A stretch of DNA of 64,000 nucleotides from Micromonospora antibiotica (GTDB lineage Bacteria > Actinomycetota > Actinomycetes > Mycobacteriales > Micromonosporaceae). The notes beneath the pieces were generated by a model. That model saw only the letters and a list, made by a program, of their open reading frames with translations, did no database searches and had not been told where the DNA came from. The stretch is taken from contig NZ_JAGFWR010000004.1 in NCBI RefSeq assembly GCF_017599305.1, positions 248,001-312,000 on the forward strand, given 5' to 3'. The translations under genes and the position numbers were made by a program. Each line of letters begins with the position of its first letter. Position 1 is the stretch's first letter. Of the stretch, positions 51,613-60,332 are shown piece after piece.

Positions 51613-52898
51613 ACCTCACCTCCCGCACCGCCTGCGCCACCTGCCACCTGGTGCTGACCGAGTCCACGCACGAGGGCCGCACCGCGTACCGGCATCCCGT
51701 CGCCGAGGGCCGGCATGCCGTCGTCCCCGTCGACGCCCGCCAGCTGCCGGACGTGTTCGACCGCTGCCACACCTGCACCGGTGCGCCACCGGTGTGGAAC
51801 TACCACACCGGTCTCATCCAGATCGCCGCTGCGGGCGCGGTCGAGACCTACAACGACCAGTGGCACGTCTGCTACCGGTGCGCCCACCACATCGAATCCG
51901 ACGACGTCGACGCCCTCACCACGCACTGCGCCGCCCGCATGCAGTGGCCACCCCACAGCGACGAGTACCTCATCCTGCGCACCCTGCACCGGTGCATCCT
52001 GCTCGGCAGGGAAGGCCGGACGCTGCTGACCGCCACCGACTGGCCGCCGGCCCGGATCACCGCCGACATGCTCCCGAAGATCCGCGACCGGCTCACCCGC
52101 CTCCTGCGCGGCCCCGACCACCTACCCGCACCCCTGCACGAGCCCGGCCACCGCCGCACCCTCGCCGACCACCTCGACCTCGCCCCCCTCTACTGGATCA
52201 ACCAGGACTTCACCGACCACATCACCGACGTCACCACCACTCAGCCGCCGGCGACGGTCACCGACGATCTCGTCGGCTCACCCGCCGGTCTCATCGCCTG
52301 GCCCACCCCCGTCGGCGTCACCGGTCACCTCGCTGCCGCGTCCTGGACTCCCCGCCGCGACGGCTGGCAACTCACCGGCTACCGCAGCATCGGCACCGCC
52401 CTCGACGACGACCTGATGCCCGCACTACGCCACGAGATCGGCTGGCTGACACCCCTGCACACCGAACACCTCACCCGCCGCGCCACCCTCGATGGACACC
52501 ATCCCCTCGGCCCCCTCATCACCACCTGGCTCCTGATCCACCAACAACTGACCGACACCGTCGCGGCGAAGCTCCCCAAGGGCACCACCAGGGCGTACCA
52601 ACGTCACCGGCGACCGGCCCCGGACGTGCGGATCGTGCGGATCGCGCCGCACCCCACCACCCCACCGGAGCCATCCGCACCCGCCGGCACCCGTATCCGG
52701 GCCAAGCCCGACCACCGCTTCTGGGTCTCCGGCCACGAACGTCAACAGGCGTACGGCCCCGGCCGAAGCCTGCGCCGCCCGGTCGACATTCACCCCTTCC
52801 TCAAGGGCGACAAGGACCTCCCGATCAAGCTCAGCACCACCGTCCGTGTCCTCGGCGACCGCACCCCCGGCACCGAACCGTCCACCGACCAGGGCTGA
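51609..52898 (+). CDS. Cys-rich hypothetical protein coupled to GGDEF gene
   Basis: 429 residues, ATG overlapping the GGDEF stop. The N-terminal 100 residues contain three Cys pairs (CATC, CHTC, CYRC) as in zinc ribbons. The rest is a basic, Pro-rich region with no recognised domain (GRSLRRPVDIHPFLKGDKDL). The coupling to the cyclase suggests a c-di-GMP-related role, which is inference. Confidence 0.7.
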   Translation: MNLTSRTACATCHLVLTESTHEGRTAYRHPVAEGRHAVVPVDARQLPDVFDRCHTCTGAPPVWNYHTGLIQIAAAGAVETYNDQWHVCYRCAHHIESDDVDALTTHCAARMQWPPHSDEYLILRTLHRCILLGREGRTLLTATDWPPARITADMLPKIRDRLTRLLRGPDHLPAPLHEPGHRRTLADHLDLAPLYWINQDFTDHITDVTTTQPPATVTDDLVGSPAGLIAWPTPVGVTGHLAAASWTPRRDGWQLTGYRSIGTALDDDLMPALRHEIGWLTPLHTEHLTRRATLDGHHPLGPLITTWLLIHQQLTDTVAAKLPKGTTRAYQRHRRPAPDVRIVRIAPHPTTPPEPSAPAGTRIRAKPDHRFWVSGHERQQAYGPGRSLRRPVDIHPFLKGDKDLPIKLSTTVRVLGDRTPGTEPSTDQG

Positions 52899-53035
52899 CA
52901 GCACCGGGCGCGGCACCAGGTGCCCGCCCCGGGGGAATACCCGCACCCCTGTCGGCTGCCCACGCCACGGGCTCCCTGGACGCGGCGGCCCGCCTCCGGT
53001 GAGCCGCCGCCGGCCTCGCCTCGTCGCGCGCCGTA

Positions 53036-53067
53036 CGGCGGTGTCACCGCACCTGGTGACACCGCCG
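53036..53067 (+). terminator. Terminator hairpin
   Basis: CGGCGGTGTCACC (53036-53048) pairs perfectly with GGTGACACCGCCG (53055-53067), 13-bp stem, 6-base loop. Confidence 0.85.
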
Positions 53068-53164
53068 CCCGCGTCCCGACCCGACCCGCGCCACCGCAGC
53101 GCCAGGGGCCGCCCCTCTTTCCCCGGCTGCGGCTTCTCCCACCAACACAGACAAGGACAGCACC

Positions 53165-54142
53165 ATGTCGTTCCCCGACAAGAAGCTCACCGTCCGTTCC
53201 TCCGGCGATCTGGCTACCGCAGTGCCGTACCTGCTCGGCTTCTACCCCGACGACGGCAGCGCCGTCGTCATCGCCATGCGGAACCGCCGCATCGTCTTCG
53301 CCGCCCGCGGGGACCTTCCCGCCGCCGACGCCGCGGCACAGGAGTTCCTCGACCACGCCGCACACCTGGCAGCGGTCATCCACCGGCAGCACCAGATCAC
53401 CGACACCGTGATCATCGGCTACGGACCCGTCGACCGCATCGACCCGGCCTTGCGCCTCTACGACGAGGCGTTCACCGCCAGCGGGATCACCGTCCGCCAC
53501 CTGCTGTGCGTCACTGGCACCCGGATCACCAGCCTCACCTGCGGCGACCCCACCTGCTGCCCACCCGAGGGAACCCCGTTCGACCCCACCACCAGCGTCG
53601 TCGCCGTGCAGGCAACCGTCGCCGGGCAGGTCACCCTCCCGAACCGGGCAGCCCTGGCCGCCCGCATCACCCCCGTCACCGGCACCGCCCGCGACGCCAT
53701 GCACCTCGCCACCGTCGAAGCGGCACCCCGCCTCATCACCCTGCTCGCGGCCGGGAACACCGCCCTCGAGCAGGCCGGCACGAACGCCATCCGCCACGCC
53801 CTACGACGACACGACGACGGCGAACGACTCCCCGACACCGACATGGCCTGGCTCACCCTGCTCCTGACGCAGACCCCGGTACGAGACGCCGCCGTGGACC
53901 TCACCGAACCGGAGGAGGACCACATCACCTTCTGGGTCGACGCCGTCCGCCGCGCCGACGAACCCCTCGTCCCGGCACCCGCCACCGTCCTCGCCCTCAC
54001 CGCCTGGCGCCACGGCAACGGCGCCCTGGCCCTCATCGCCGTCGAACGCGCCCTCCAGATCGACCCCCACTACCCACTCGCCGACCTGCTCCTGCAAACC
54101 CTCCAGGCCGGACTGCCGCCCTCCACGTACGACCAGGCATAA
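53165..54142 (+). CDS. DUF4192 domain protein
   Basis: 325 residues behind AAGGAC. LTVRSSGDLATAVPYLLGFYPDDGSAVVIAM is the diagnostic start of DUF4192 (PYLLGFxPxxSxV). TDTVIIGYGPVDRIDP and the helical end WRHGNGALALIAVERALQID also fit. DUF4192 proteins are widespread in actinobacteria; function unknown. Length is normal. Followed after 40 bp by the last gene of the run. Confidence 0.92.
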   Translation: MSFPDKKLTVRSSGDLATAVPYLLGFYPDDGSAVVIAMRNRRIVFAARGDLPAADAAAQEFLDHAAHLAAVIHRQHQITDTVIIGYGPVDRIDPALRLYDEAFTASGITVRHLLCVTGTRITSLTCGDPTCCPPEGTPFDPTTSVVAVQATVAGQVTLPNRAALAARITPVTGTARDAMHLATVEAAPRLITLLAAGNTALEQAGTNAIRHALRRHDDGERLPDTDMAWLTLLLTQTPVRDAAVDLTEPEEDHITFWVDAVRRADEPLVPAPATVLALTAWRHGNGALALIAVERALQIDPHYPLADLLLQTLQAGLPPSTYDQA

Positions 54143-54182
54143 CCCGACCCCCGGACACAACCCACACGACAGGAGACCACCC

Positions 54183-54635
54183 GTGGACCCCACCCGCAGC
54201 ATGCTGCTCGCCCTCGCCAAACGGGCCGAAGAGACCCGGCTGGACTGGCAGGCCGGCCGCGCCGCAGTGCGTGCCCGCGGCGAGACGCCCACCCGCAACG
54301 AGGCGTTCGCCCACCACATCCAAGCCAACCTGTGCCTACTCACCGCGATCACCGCCGCCGACCTCCCGGCCACCTTCCGCATCCACGACACCACCCTGTC
54401 CACCGACCCCGTCACCGCAGCGCAGCAGCTGCGCGACATCACCCGGCCCTACGACCGGCACGGACCCATCGAAGCCACCCACGAAGCAGCCCGACAGGCC
54501 TACCGGGAGGCGTTCGCCGAACCGGTCACCGCACAGGAACAGCAGTACGTCGACTTCCTCGCCGCCCTCACCCCGGCCCGCCGCGACAAGGTCATCGCCG
54601 CCGCCGAAGAACGCGCCTCCCACCCGAGGCCGTAG
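54183..54635 (+). CDS. Hypothetical helical protein
   Basis: 150 residues from GTG 54183 behind AGGAGA. Mostly helical (SMLLALAKRAEETRLDWQAG and QYVDFLAALTPARRDKVIAA). No domain recognised. It is the last gene of the plus-strand element block. Confidence 0.66.
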   Translation: MDPTRSMLLALAKRAEETRLDWQAGRAAVRARGETPTRNEAFAHHIQANLCLLTAITAADLPATFRIHDTTLSTDPVTAAQQLRDITRPYDRHGPIEATHEAARQAYREAFAEPVTAQEQQYVDFLAALTPARRDKVIAAAEERASHPRP

Positions 54636-55040
54636 CAGTCACCTGACAGGGCTCGCGGCCGCCGCGTCAGCTCACCCGCTCCAGCACTGTGGTCATCGCG
54701 CCCCTCGGCGGTCACCCCGGCTTGGGGCGCGATGCAGAGCCGGCAGCTCCATGCAGGTTTCGCCCAGGCCGATGAGGGAGTCCCGGGGTCGACTGGCTGC
54801 CGCGCAGACGGATGACGCCGAGGCGTTCCCCGGCCTGGACCAGCTGCCCTGGGCCCTGGAAGGGCAGCGTATGGACAGCGCCGACAAGGTGTTCGTTGCC
54901 CCGCACAGCATCCCGTCGCACGGGGCACCACCGGCCCGAGTCAGGCAGTCCGGCGAGCGGCCGGGCCGCCGCTCCCTGGGGGAGCTCCCTGCGCCGACCC
55001 GCCCGGGGGGATCGTCGGTGTGGTGCGCGAGGATGGGCGC
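54636..55040. other. Intergenic, no gene recognised
   Basis: About 400 bp with no plausible gene; frames across it are interrupted or of atypical codon use. Confidence 0.45.
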
Positions 55041-56270
55041 GTGTTCGACGGGATCGACGGCATCGACTGGGTGCGGCTCGGTCACGCCTACGGCTCGGCC
55101 GGCGATGTGCCCGGCCTGCTCCGCGCCCTGCGGTCGCCCGACGAGGAGGAGCGCCAGGCCGCCTTCGGCGGGCTGTACGCCAGCATCTTCCATCAGGGCA
55201 CCCGCTACGAGGCGTCGGCTTACGCGGTGCCGTTCCTGCTGGAGTTGCTCGCCGATCCGGCCGCCCCTGACCGGGAGTTGGTGCTCTATCTGGTGACGGT
55301 GCTTGCGGTGGGCCACGACGCGAGGTGGCTGCCGCAGGGCATCCCGGTGGTCGAGCTGCGTCGGGTGGCCGACGGCGGGCGGGAACTGCTCGCCGCCAAA
55401 CCGCCTCCGTGGCACGGCGACGACGAGACCTGCAAGGAGTACGTCGAGTACGCGTACGTGGAGTCGCTCGACGAGGCGGATCAGCAGCGGCTGTGGGCGT
55501 ACGTCGAGCTGGTCGTCTACGACGCGGTGCGGGCCGGCGTGTCCGTCTTGCGTGAGCTGCTCACCGACGCCGGCCCGGGACTGCGCGTCGGTGCGGCGTA
55601 CGCGCTCGCCTGGTTTCCGCAGGACGCGGCGGGCAGTATCCCGGCGCTCGTCGCGGCGGCCGGGGCTGCAGTGGAGGTGGACGAGGGTGAGGCGGCGACG
55701 GCTCTGGTGGCGGCCGGGTTGCTCGGTGCCGCGCCTGACGCCGGGCTGTTGGCTGATCCGCGTCCGGTGATCCGCTGGGCCGCCGCGGTCGGCCGGGCCC
55801 GGGTGCTTGGCGTCGATGCCGACGAGGCGACGGTCGACGAGCTGCTCGCCTGGACGGCCGCCGTCGAGCCGGGCAACCGGCCGGCCATCGGCGGGGCCGA
55901 GGTGCCTTTCCTCGACGGCGACCTCAACGGGTACGCGGGGCTGTCGCTGCGTCTGCTCGGTCCCCGGCACGCCGGTCGGGCGTTTGACGCGTTGCTCGAT
56001 CGGCTGTGCGTCGCCGTCGGTGAACAGGCGTTGCCGGTGGCGGTCGAGGCGCTGCGCCTGGCCTTCCCTGGGGGCCGGCTGCCTGCCGGGGTGGCCGGTG
56101 CTGCGTTGGCTGCCCGGCAGCGGCGGCTCGTCGAGGTGCTGGCCGGATCGCCCGGGGCGTGGCTGATCGACGGCGTGTCGTTCGGCAACTTCGCCTCGCT
56201 CGTCGGCGACTACGGTCTGCCACGCAGCCGGGAAGCGATGCTTGCCTACCTCGACGCTCCTGCTGCCTGA
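55041..56270 (+). CDS. HEAT-repeat protein
   Basis: About 409 residues from GTG 55041 (GTG 55020 is possible). FDGIDGIDWVRLGHAYGSA, then EERQAAFGGLYASIFHQGTR and YEASAYAVPFLLELLADP begin a chain of two-helix HEAT-like repeats, with GPGLRVGAAYALAWFPQDAA and VIRWAAAVGRARVLG as later ones. Such proteins are frequent in actinobacteria as binding scaffolds, sometimes next to toxins as immunity proteins. No partner is evident; the next gene is convergent R-M. Confidence 0.85.
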   Translation: MFDGIDGIDWVRLGHAYGSAGDVPGLLRALRSPDEEERQAAFGGLYASIFHQGTRYEASAYAVPFLLELLADPAAPDRELVLYLVTVLAVGHDARWLPQGIPVVELRRVADGGRELLAAKPPPWHGDDETCKEYVEYAYVESLDEADQQRLWAYVELVVYDAVRAGVSVLRELLTDAGPGLRVGAAYALAWFPQDAAGSIPALVAAAGAAVEVDEGEAATALVAAGLLGAAPDAGLLADPRPVIRWAAAVGRARVLGVDADEATVDELLAWTAAVEPGNRPAIGGAEVPFLDGDLNGYAGLSLRLLGPRHAGRAFDALLDRLCVAVGEQALPVAVEALRLAFPGGRLPAGVAGAALAARQRRLVEVLAGSPGAWLIDGVSFGNFASLVGDYGLPRSREAMLAYLDAPAA

Positions 56271-56494
56271 CCCTCGACGGTCCGCCGGCATCCACCCCAG
56301 CAGCCCTGGCTGCACCGGCAGCAGCAGGTCGTTGGCGGCGTCGTCCTGCGGATGACGGTGCTGTCGTCTATCCGAGTGAGGCGAGGATGAGTTCCCGGGT
56401 GGCGTGGACCGTGGGGGAGTAGCAGACAACGGGGGTCTGTGATCTCGTACCTTTGGCGGGGTGGCGCTGACGCGGATGCGCCAGAGCCGACGCC

Positions 56495-56686
56495 ATGCAA
56501 GAGGGTCTCACGCTGTTTGTTGGTCCGCTCGTCGGTGGGGTACTCACGCTGGCCGGTATCGGGTGGAATCAGCGAGCAGTCGACGGCAGCAAGGCAGGGC
56601 CGACCGGGCATTTCGGTCGCGCCCGTTCAACCATCGCAAGACGCAGCGCTGACCGGCACGGTGAGAGCCAACACGCCGGTCTTTAA
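56495..56686 (+). CDS. Possible short membrane protein (doubtful)
   Basis: LTLFVGPLVGGVLTLAGIGW is a good membrane helix near the start of a 63-codon frame; similar one-helix starts with coiled-coil tails are common in actinobacteria, but here the tail is missing and the composition becomes non-coding. Probably a truncated remnant. Confidence 0.3.
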   Translation: MQEGLTLFVGPLVGGVLTLAGIGWNQRAVDGSKAGPTGHFGRARSTIARRSADRHGESQHAGL

Positions 56687-57402
56687 GCGTTACGCAGGGC
56701 CTGCTTGGCGAACCTGACGCGAGCCTCGATCTGCGTCCATAAGGTCTCTGCGGTGGCCGTCGGGATCGGTTCGTCGTATCCGACGGTCTGGTCGGCATTG
56801 ACCCAGGTGACGACCATCCAGCCGGCGTCGTAGACCTTCTGCGAGATGAACCGCTCGATGGCGGTTGCGTACTGGGTCGCATAGGTCATGTGCTGGAACG
56901 CGGGGTCGATCGCCGGCACGCGTAGCTGCCTCGGTGGAACCGGCTTGATCGGCACGCCGGTCTCGCAGTCGCGGTTGAACGTGATGCACCAGGCGGACCA
57001 GACCCCGAGCGTACCGAAGGCCTTGGTCATCTCTTGGACGGTTTTGGCGTCGACGGCGCTGCCGATGGCCTCCTCGATGCGGTTGTTCGCGTTGTTGCCC
57101 GGGCTTGACGCCTGCGACTTCAGCTCGACGACGCCCACCAGGTGGCCTTTGTGCATCGCCACGACGTCCCAGTTTTTCGACCGGCGGAAGTAGCCGGGGA
57201 CGACGCTGTCGATGGTCACCTCGTGCTCGGGGAGCCCTGCGTCGATGAACATTTGTCGGACGAACGCTGCGATGCTCTGCATGTGCCGGGCGTCGCGGGC
57301 CTGGGCCCCGGTGTTCGACTTTCCGTCGGCGGCGAGCTTGGCGACGGCGGCGTTCTTCGCCTTCCACCAGTTCTCCAGCAGCGGCTGCACATCACGGGCC
57401 AC
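56683..57402 (-). CDS. PaeR7I-type (XhoI-like) restriction endonuclease
   Basis: 239 residues from GTG 57402, two bases after the methylase stop. The catalytic PD-(D/E)xK core is WDVVAMHKGHLVGVVELKSQ with D79, E93 and K95; NNRIEEAIGSAVDAK, WCITFNRDCETG and AWMVVTWVN-type strands are as in PaeR7I-family enzymes, which cut CTCGAG. Length matches the family. With the methylase upstream it forms a compact R-M operon. Confidence 0.9.
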   Translation of the reverse strand: MARDVQPLLENWWKAKNAAVAKLAADGKSNTGAQARDARHMQSIAAFVRQMFIDAGLPEHEVTIDSVVPGYFRRSKNWDVVAMHKGHLVGVVELKSQASSPGNNANNRIEEAIGSAVDAKTVQEMTKAFGTLGVWSAWCITFNRDCETGVPIKPVPPRQLRVPAIDPAFQHMTYATQYATAIERFISQKVYDAGWMVVTWVNADQTVGYDEPIPTATAETLWTQIEARVRFAKQALRNA

Positions 57403-57405
57403 GGG

Positions 57406-59088
57406 TCAGAGTCCTTCGGTGAGTTCGTAGCTGGCAAGGTCGATGTCGTAGGCCCTGGCTGCGGCCTTCGTGGCCGCGAGGATGTCCCGCCTGCGGAATG
57501 CGTCACGGAGCGCGTCGGCGATGTCACGGGGGATCGCGTCGGGTGCCGGCACGCGGATCTGCTTGAGGTACTGCGCCTGGAACCGGAGGGTTCCCCCGCG
57601 CATCCGCACGCAGTAGGCCTCGATGAACGCCTGCGCGATCCGGGAGAGCAGCAACCCTCCGAGCATCTCCATGTCCCAGGTGTCGGAGACGACGTAGTAG
57701 AGGTTGTGGTGCGGGTAATAGCCACCGTTTTCCAGGACGGGATGGATGCTGGTCTTCATGTCCTGGATCAGCAGCTTCGGTCTGCCGGTGACCGCAGGGT
57801 TCACCTTGTCGATGGTCCGGTACCAGGAGCCCGGTGCCTTCTTGGCGACGAAACGGTCCTTCAGGCCCGGGTGCTTTCTGAGGTACGCGGCCATCCGGGG
57901 GTAGTCGGCGAGATCGACCAGCCGGCCGTCGGCGTCCCACGGATTCACCAGGTAGTTGCCCTGCCACACGAACGAGCCGGTCGTCAGGTCCTGCCGCATC
58001 GAGAGCGGGAGCATCCGATCCCGCTCGACGGCATCGCGATCCTTGGTGACGTACGCCTTGTCCGCGCCGGTCGCGATCCCGATGGACACCCTGGTGCCGG
58101 TATCCGGGTCATGGAGCGGGCCGAACCGGTCGTTGAGTAGCTCGATCAGGGCGAGTCTGGCCGGGGATCCGGTCGGCCACAAGGAACCGCTGTCGAACCA
58201 GTGTGGCAGTCGGTGCGCCTTGACACCGACGTCGAGGAAATCATGAAACCAACTGTCCGAGGCGGCCTTCGCGAGCGCGAACGCCTGCGCCGCTCCGAAA
58301 TCCGCGGTGGTGTCCGCGACGACCGCAGGGCCCTGCGGCCTGTTCGCGAGGACGGTGATCGCCGGGTAGGCGGAGACCTGGGCCTCGAACGCATCGACGT
58401 CGTGCATCGTCCAGATGTGCTCGACCGAGTACCGCGTCGCGACGAGCTCACGCAACGCAGCGCCGTACTGGTTGCGCATCCACCTGTCGGCGCAGATGAA
58501 GCCGAGGCGGCCCTCCGGCTTGAGCATGGCGAGGCAGCGTTCGATGAACCCGACGTAGATGTCCCCACGGCCGCGCATCGTGGGCCAGGTCCGACGGTAT
58601 GCGGCGGTGGTCACGTCGTCGAGGTCGTCGTAGCGGATGTAGGGCGGGTTGCCGATCGCGACATCAGCCTCTCGGTCACCTACATCGTCGAGCAGGAAGT
58701 CAGCTCGCCGGATCCAGGTCGCGGCCAGCGACGTCGCGGTCGGCTGTGCTGCGCCCGCGGCAACGAGGAGATCCCGGCACAGAGCCCGCGACGCACGAAC
58801 GTGCTCGGGCTGGAGGTCGTAGGCACGGATCGCATCAGCCAGCGTCGCTAGGTCTCGCCTGCAGGAACTCGCGGAGGCGATCAGACGCTCGACGGCGGGC
58901 CCGAGAAATGCCCCCGAACCACAGGACGGTTCGATGAGGTAGAGGCCACCGAGGTCACGATCAACCGTGTAGCCCGTCAGGTCGAGCAGCACGTCGACGA
59001 CCCATCGCCTGGTGAACACCTCGCCGTAGCTCACTGGGGAGACCGCGTCGCGCTCCAGAAACACCTGCTCGACTGCGCTCACCGTCAC
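57406..59088 (-). CDS. PaeR7I-type N6-adenine DNA methyltransferase
   Basis: 560 residues from GTG 59088; GTG 59082 has the better-placed AGAGGG. Motif I is LIEPSCGSGAFL (51-62) and motif IV GNPPYIRYDD (146-155), typical of Eco57I/gamma-type N6-adenine methylases. A target-recognition half follows (NPWDADGRLVDLADYPRMAA; YRTIDKVNP). It would protect CTCGAG. The methylase is encoded first, so protection is made before the nuclease. Confidence 0.9.
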   Translation of the reverse strand: MTVSAVEQVFLERDAVSPVSYGEVFTRRWVVDVLLDLTGYTVDRDLGGLYLIEPSCGSGAFLGPAVERLIASASSCRRDLATLADAIRAYDLQPEHVRASRALCRDLLVAAGAAQPTATSLAATWIRRADFLLDDVGDREADVAIGNPPYIRYDDLDDVTTAAYRRTWPTMRGRGDIYVGFIERCLAMLKPEGRLGFICADRWMRNQYGAALRELVATRYSVEHIWTMHDVDAFEAQVSAYPAITVLANRPQGPAVVADTTADFGAAQAFALAKAASDSWFHDFLDVGVKAHRLPHWFDSGSLWPTGSPARLALIELLNDRFGPLHDPDTGTRVSIGIATGADKAYVTKDRDAVERDRMLPLSMRQDLTTGSFVWQGNYLVNPWDADGRLVDLADYPRMAAYLRKHPGLKDRFVAKKAPGSWYRTIDKVNPAVTGRPKLLIQDMKTSIHPVLENGGYYPHHNLYYVVSDTWDMEMLGGLLLSRIAQAFIEAYCVRMRGGTLRFQAQYLKQIRVPAPDAIPRDIADALRDAFRRRDILAATKAAARAYDIDLASYELTEGL

Positions 59089-59223
59089 CCTCTGTTTGCC
59101 CGATTCATCACTTCAGCTCGTAACGAGCGATGATCACAGGTTACCCAGAGGCTCTGACATCGACGCGGAGGCCATACGTGTCGTCCCCCGAGCTCGACGT
59201 GGTGACCGAGCGAAGTGAGGGGT

Positions 59224-59400
59224 GACCAGATCGTCCGGGTATGGGATGTGACGACCGGCGAAACCCGGCACATGATCGGTAGTCAGGCCACACCGGGTGT
59301 GCTCGGTCGCCCGGGCACCGCGCGGCCGCACGGTCGTATTCGCCACCGGCGACGGCAGTATCCACGTCTGGGGACCCGGGTATTCGCCGGGGCCGAGGAG
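59224..59400 (+). pseudogene. WD40-repeat protein remnant
   Basis: DQIVRVWDVTTGETRHMIGS and, in another frame, RTVVFATGDGSIHVWGPG are two broken WD40 repeat pieces. They resemble the repeats of WD40 proteins such as the one at 12332. Nothing upstream or downstream completes the gene. Confidence 0.65.
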
Positions 59401-59418
59401 GTACGCGCCGGCCATCCG

Positions 59419-60020
59419 CCGAGGCGCAGCCCGCGCAGGTGTCGTCGTAACGCGTCGTCGCCGACCTGGTCCAGGGTCGGTTACCAGCGGGGGTCGACCA
59501 CACACTGACCTCGGACGTGTCGTACCCGTGCCGCACGAGGCTGGCACCGATGTCGCACAGGCCGTCGGGAGCGCTCATCGTCCAGCTCGCCGCCCGCATC
59601 GCGTCCAGCAGCGAGCCGTCCGTGGCCGCAGGAGCGGATGGGGATACTGCCGGTAGCCGTCGGGGGTGAGCTGGTCGAGGCGCAGCGAGCCGGCCCGTAG
59701 CGCCCTGCCGATGCCACTGCCCCACATTTCGGCCCGGTCGTCGTCGGTCGTTGCAGTGATCAGCGGCTGGAGCGCGGCGGACCGCACCTGCGTGGCGACG
59801 AACACCGACCCGACCAGGTCGGGCACCCAACGGCCCGGGTAGAGCCAGTCACCGCCGTGGTCGCCTGACCTCCCCTGACGACGGCCACGAGTTCCCCGGG
59901 ATCACACTCCTTGAGCGCCTCGGCGGCGGTCTCGTCATCGTGGTGGAACACCACGGACGTCCCCGCCGCGTCGAACTCCGCCCGCGGTCGGGATAACACG
60001 CCACTGAGCACTTCGTCCAC
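59419..60020 (-). pseudogene. Unknown gene broken by two frameshifts
   Basis: From GTG 60020 the minus strand reads VDEVLSGVLSRPRAEFDAAG then ETAAEALKECDPGELVAVVR; a shift near 59855 leads to GDWLYPGRWVPDLVGSVFVA and DRAEMWGSGIGRALRAGSLR; a second near 59640 leads to DGSLLDAMRAASWTMSAPDG then CDIGASLVRHGYDTSEVSVW. All three pieces have good codon use and follow on each other, so this was one gene of about 190 residues. No family recognised. The exact 3' end is uncertain. Confidence 0.6.
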
Positions 60021-60332
60021 TGCGACGCGCCGTCTCTGTCGGACAGATGGTCCGACTGTCCGGTACCACTGACCGGCGAGGATGCCAGCCCGCATCCGAT
60101 CAGGCCTGGACGGGTCACCCCCTCCGTGCGGCCCGGGCCAACCCAGTAAGCCAAGACGCACGCGACATGCAATGTGAAATTTGCATCCAGAGCATGGCAT
60201 CGGCATTCATACGGGAGGCATGAACCGCGCGCCAGCAACGGCGCATGACCCCTGACCACCGAGCCGGGCGGCGCTTTCCCGCCGTCCGGCTCGGCACCGT
60301 CATGTCCGCACGACAGATCAGGAGCCGCTTCT
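60021..60332. other. Region upstream of the replication-initiator-like gene
   Basis: A locally A+T-rich patch carries the inverted repeat ATGCAA-8-TTGCAT (60167-60186), and CTGTCGGACAG occurs at about 60036-60046. An origin-proximal or operator role is possible. No gene seen. Confidence 0.4.

Noticed and set aside
52846..55296. 816-codon plus-strand frame crossing DUF4192 and neighbours
   Set aside because: Arg/Pro/His-rich translation in the wrong frame of three real genes.
54693..56429. 578-codon minus-strand frame opposite the HEAT-repeat gene
   Set aside because: The plus strand has recognisable HEAT repeats; the antisense protein is Arg/Pro-rich low complexity.
60217..60252. 11-codon frame behind GGGAGGC upstream of the Rep-like gene, possible leader peptide
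   Set aside because: Spacing of the ribosome site is too short and nothing suggests attenuation.
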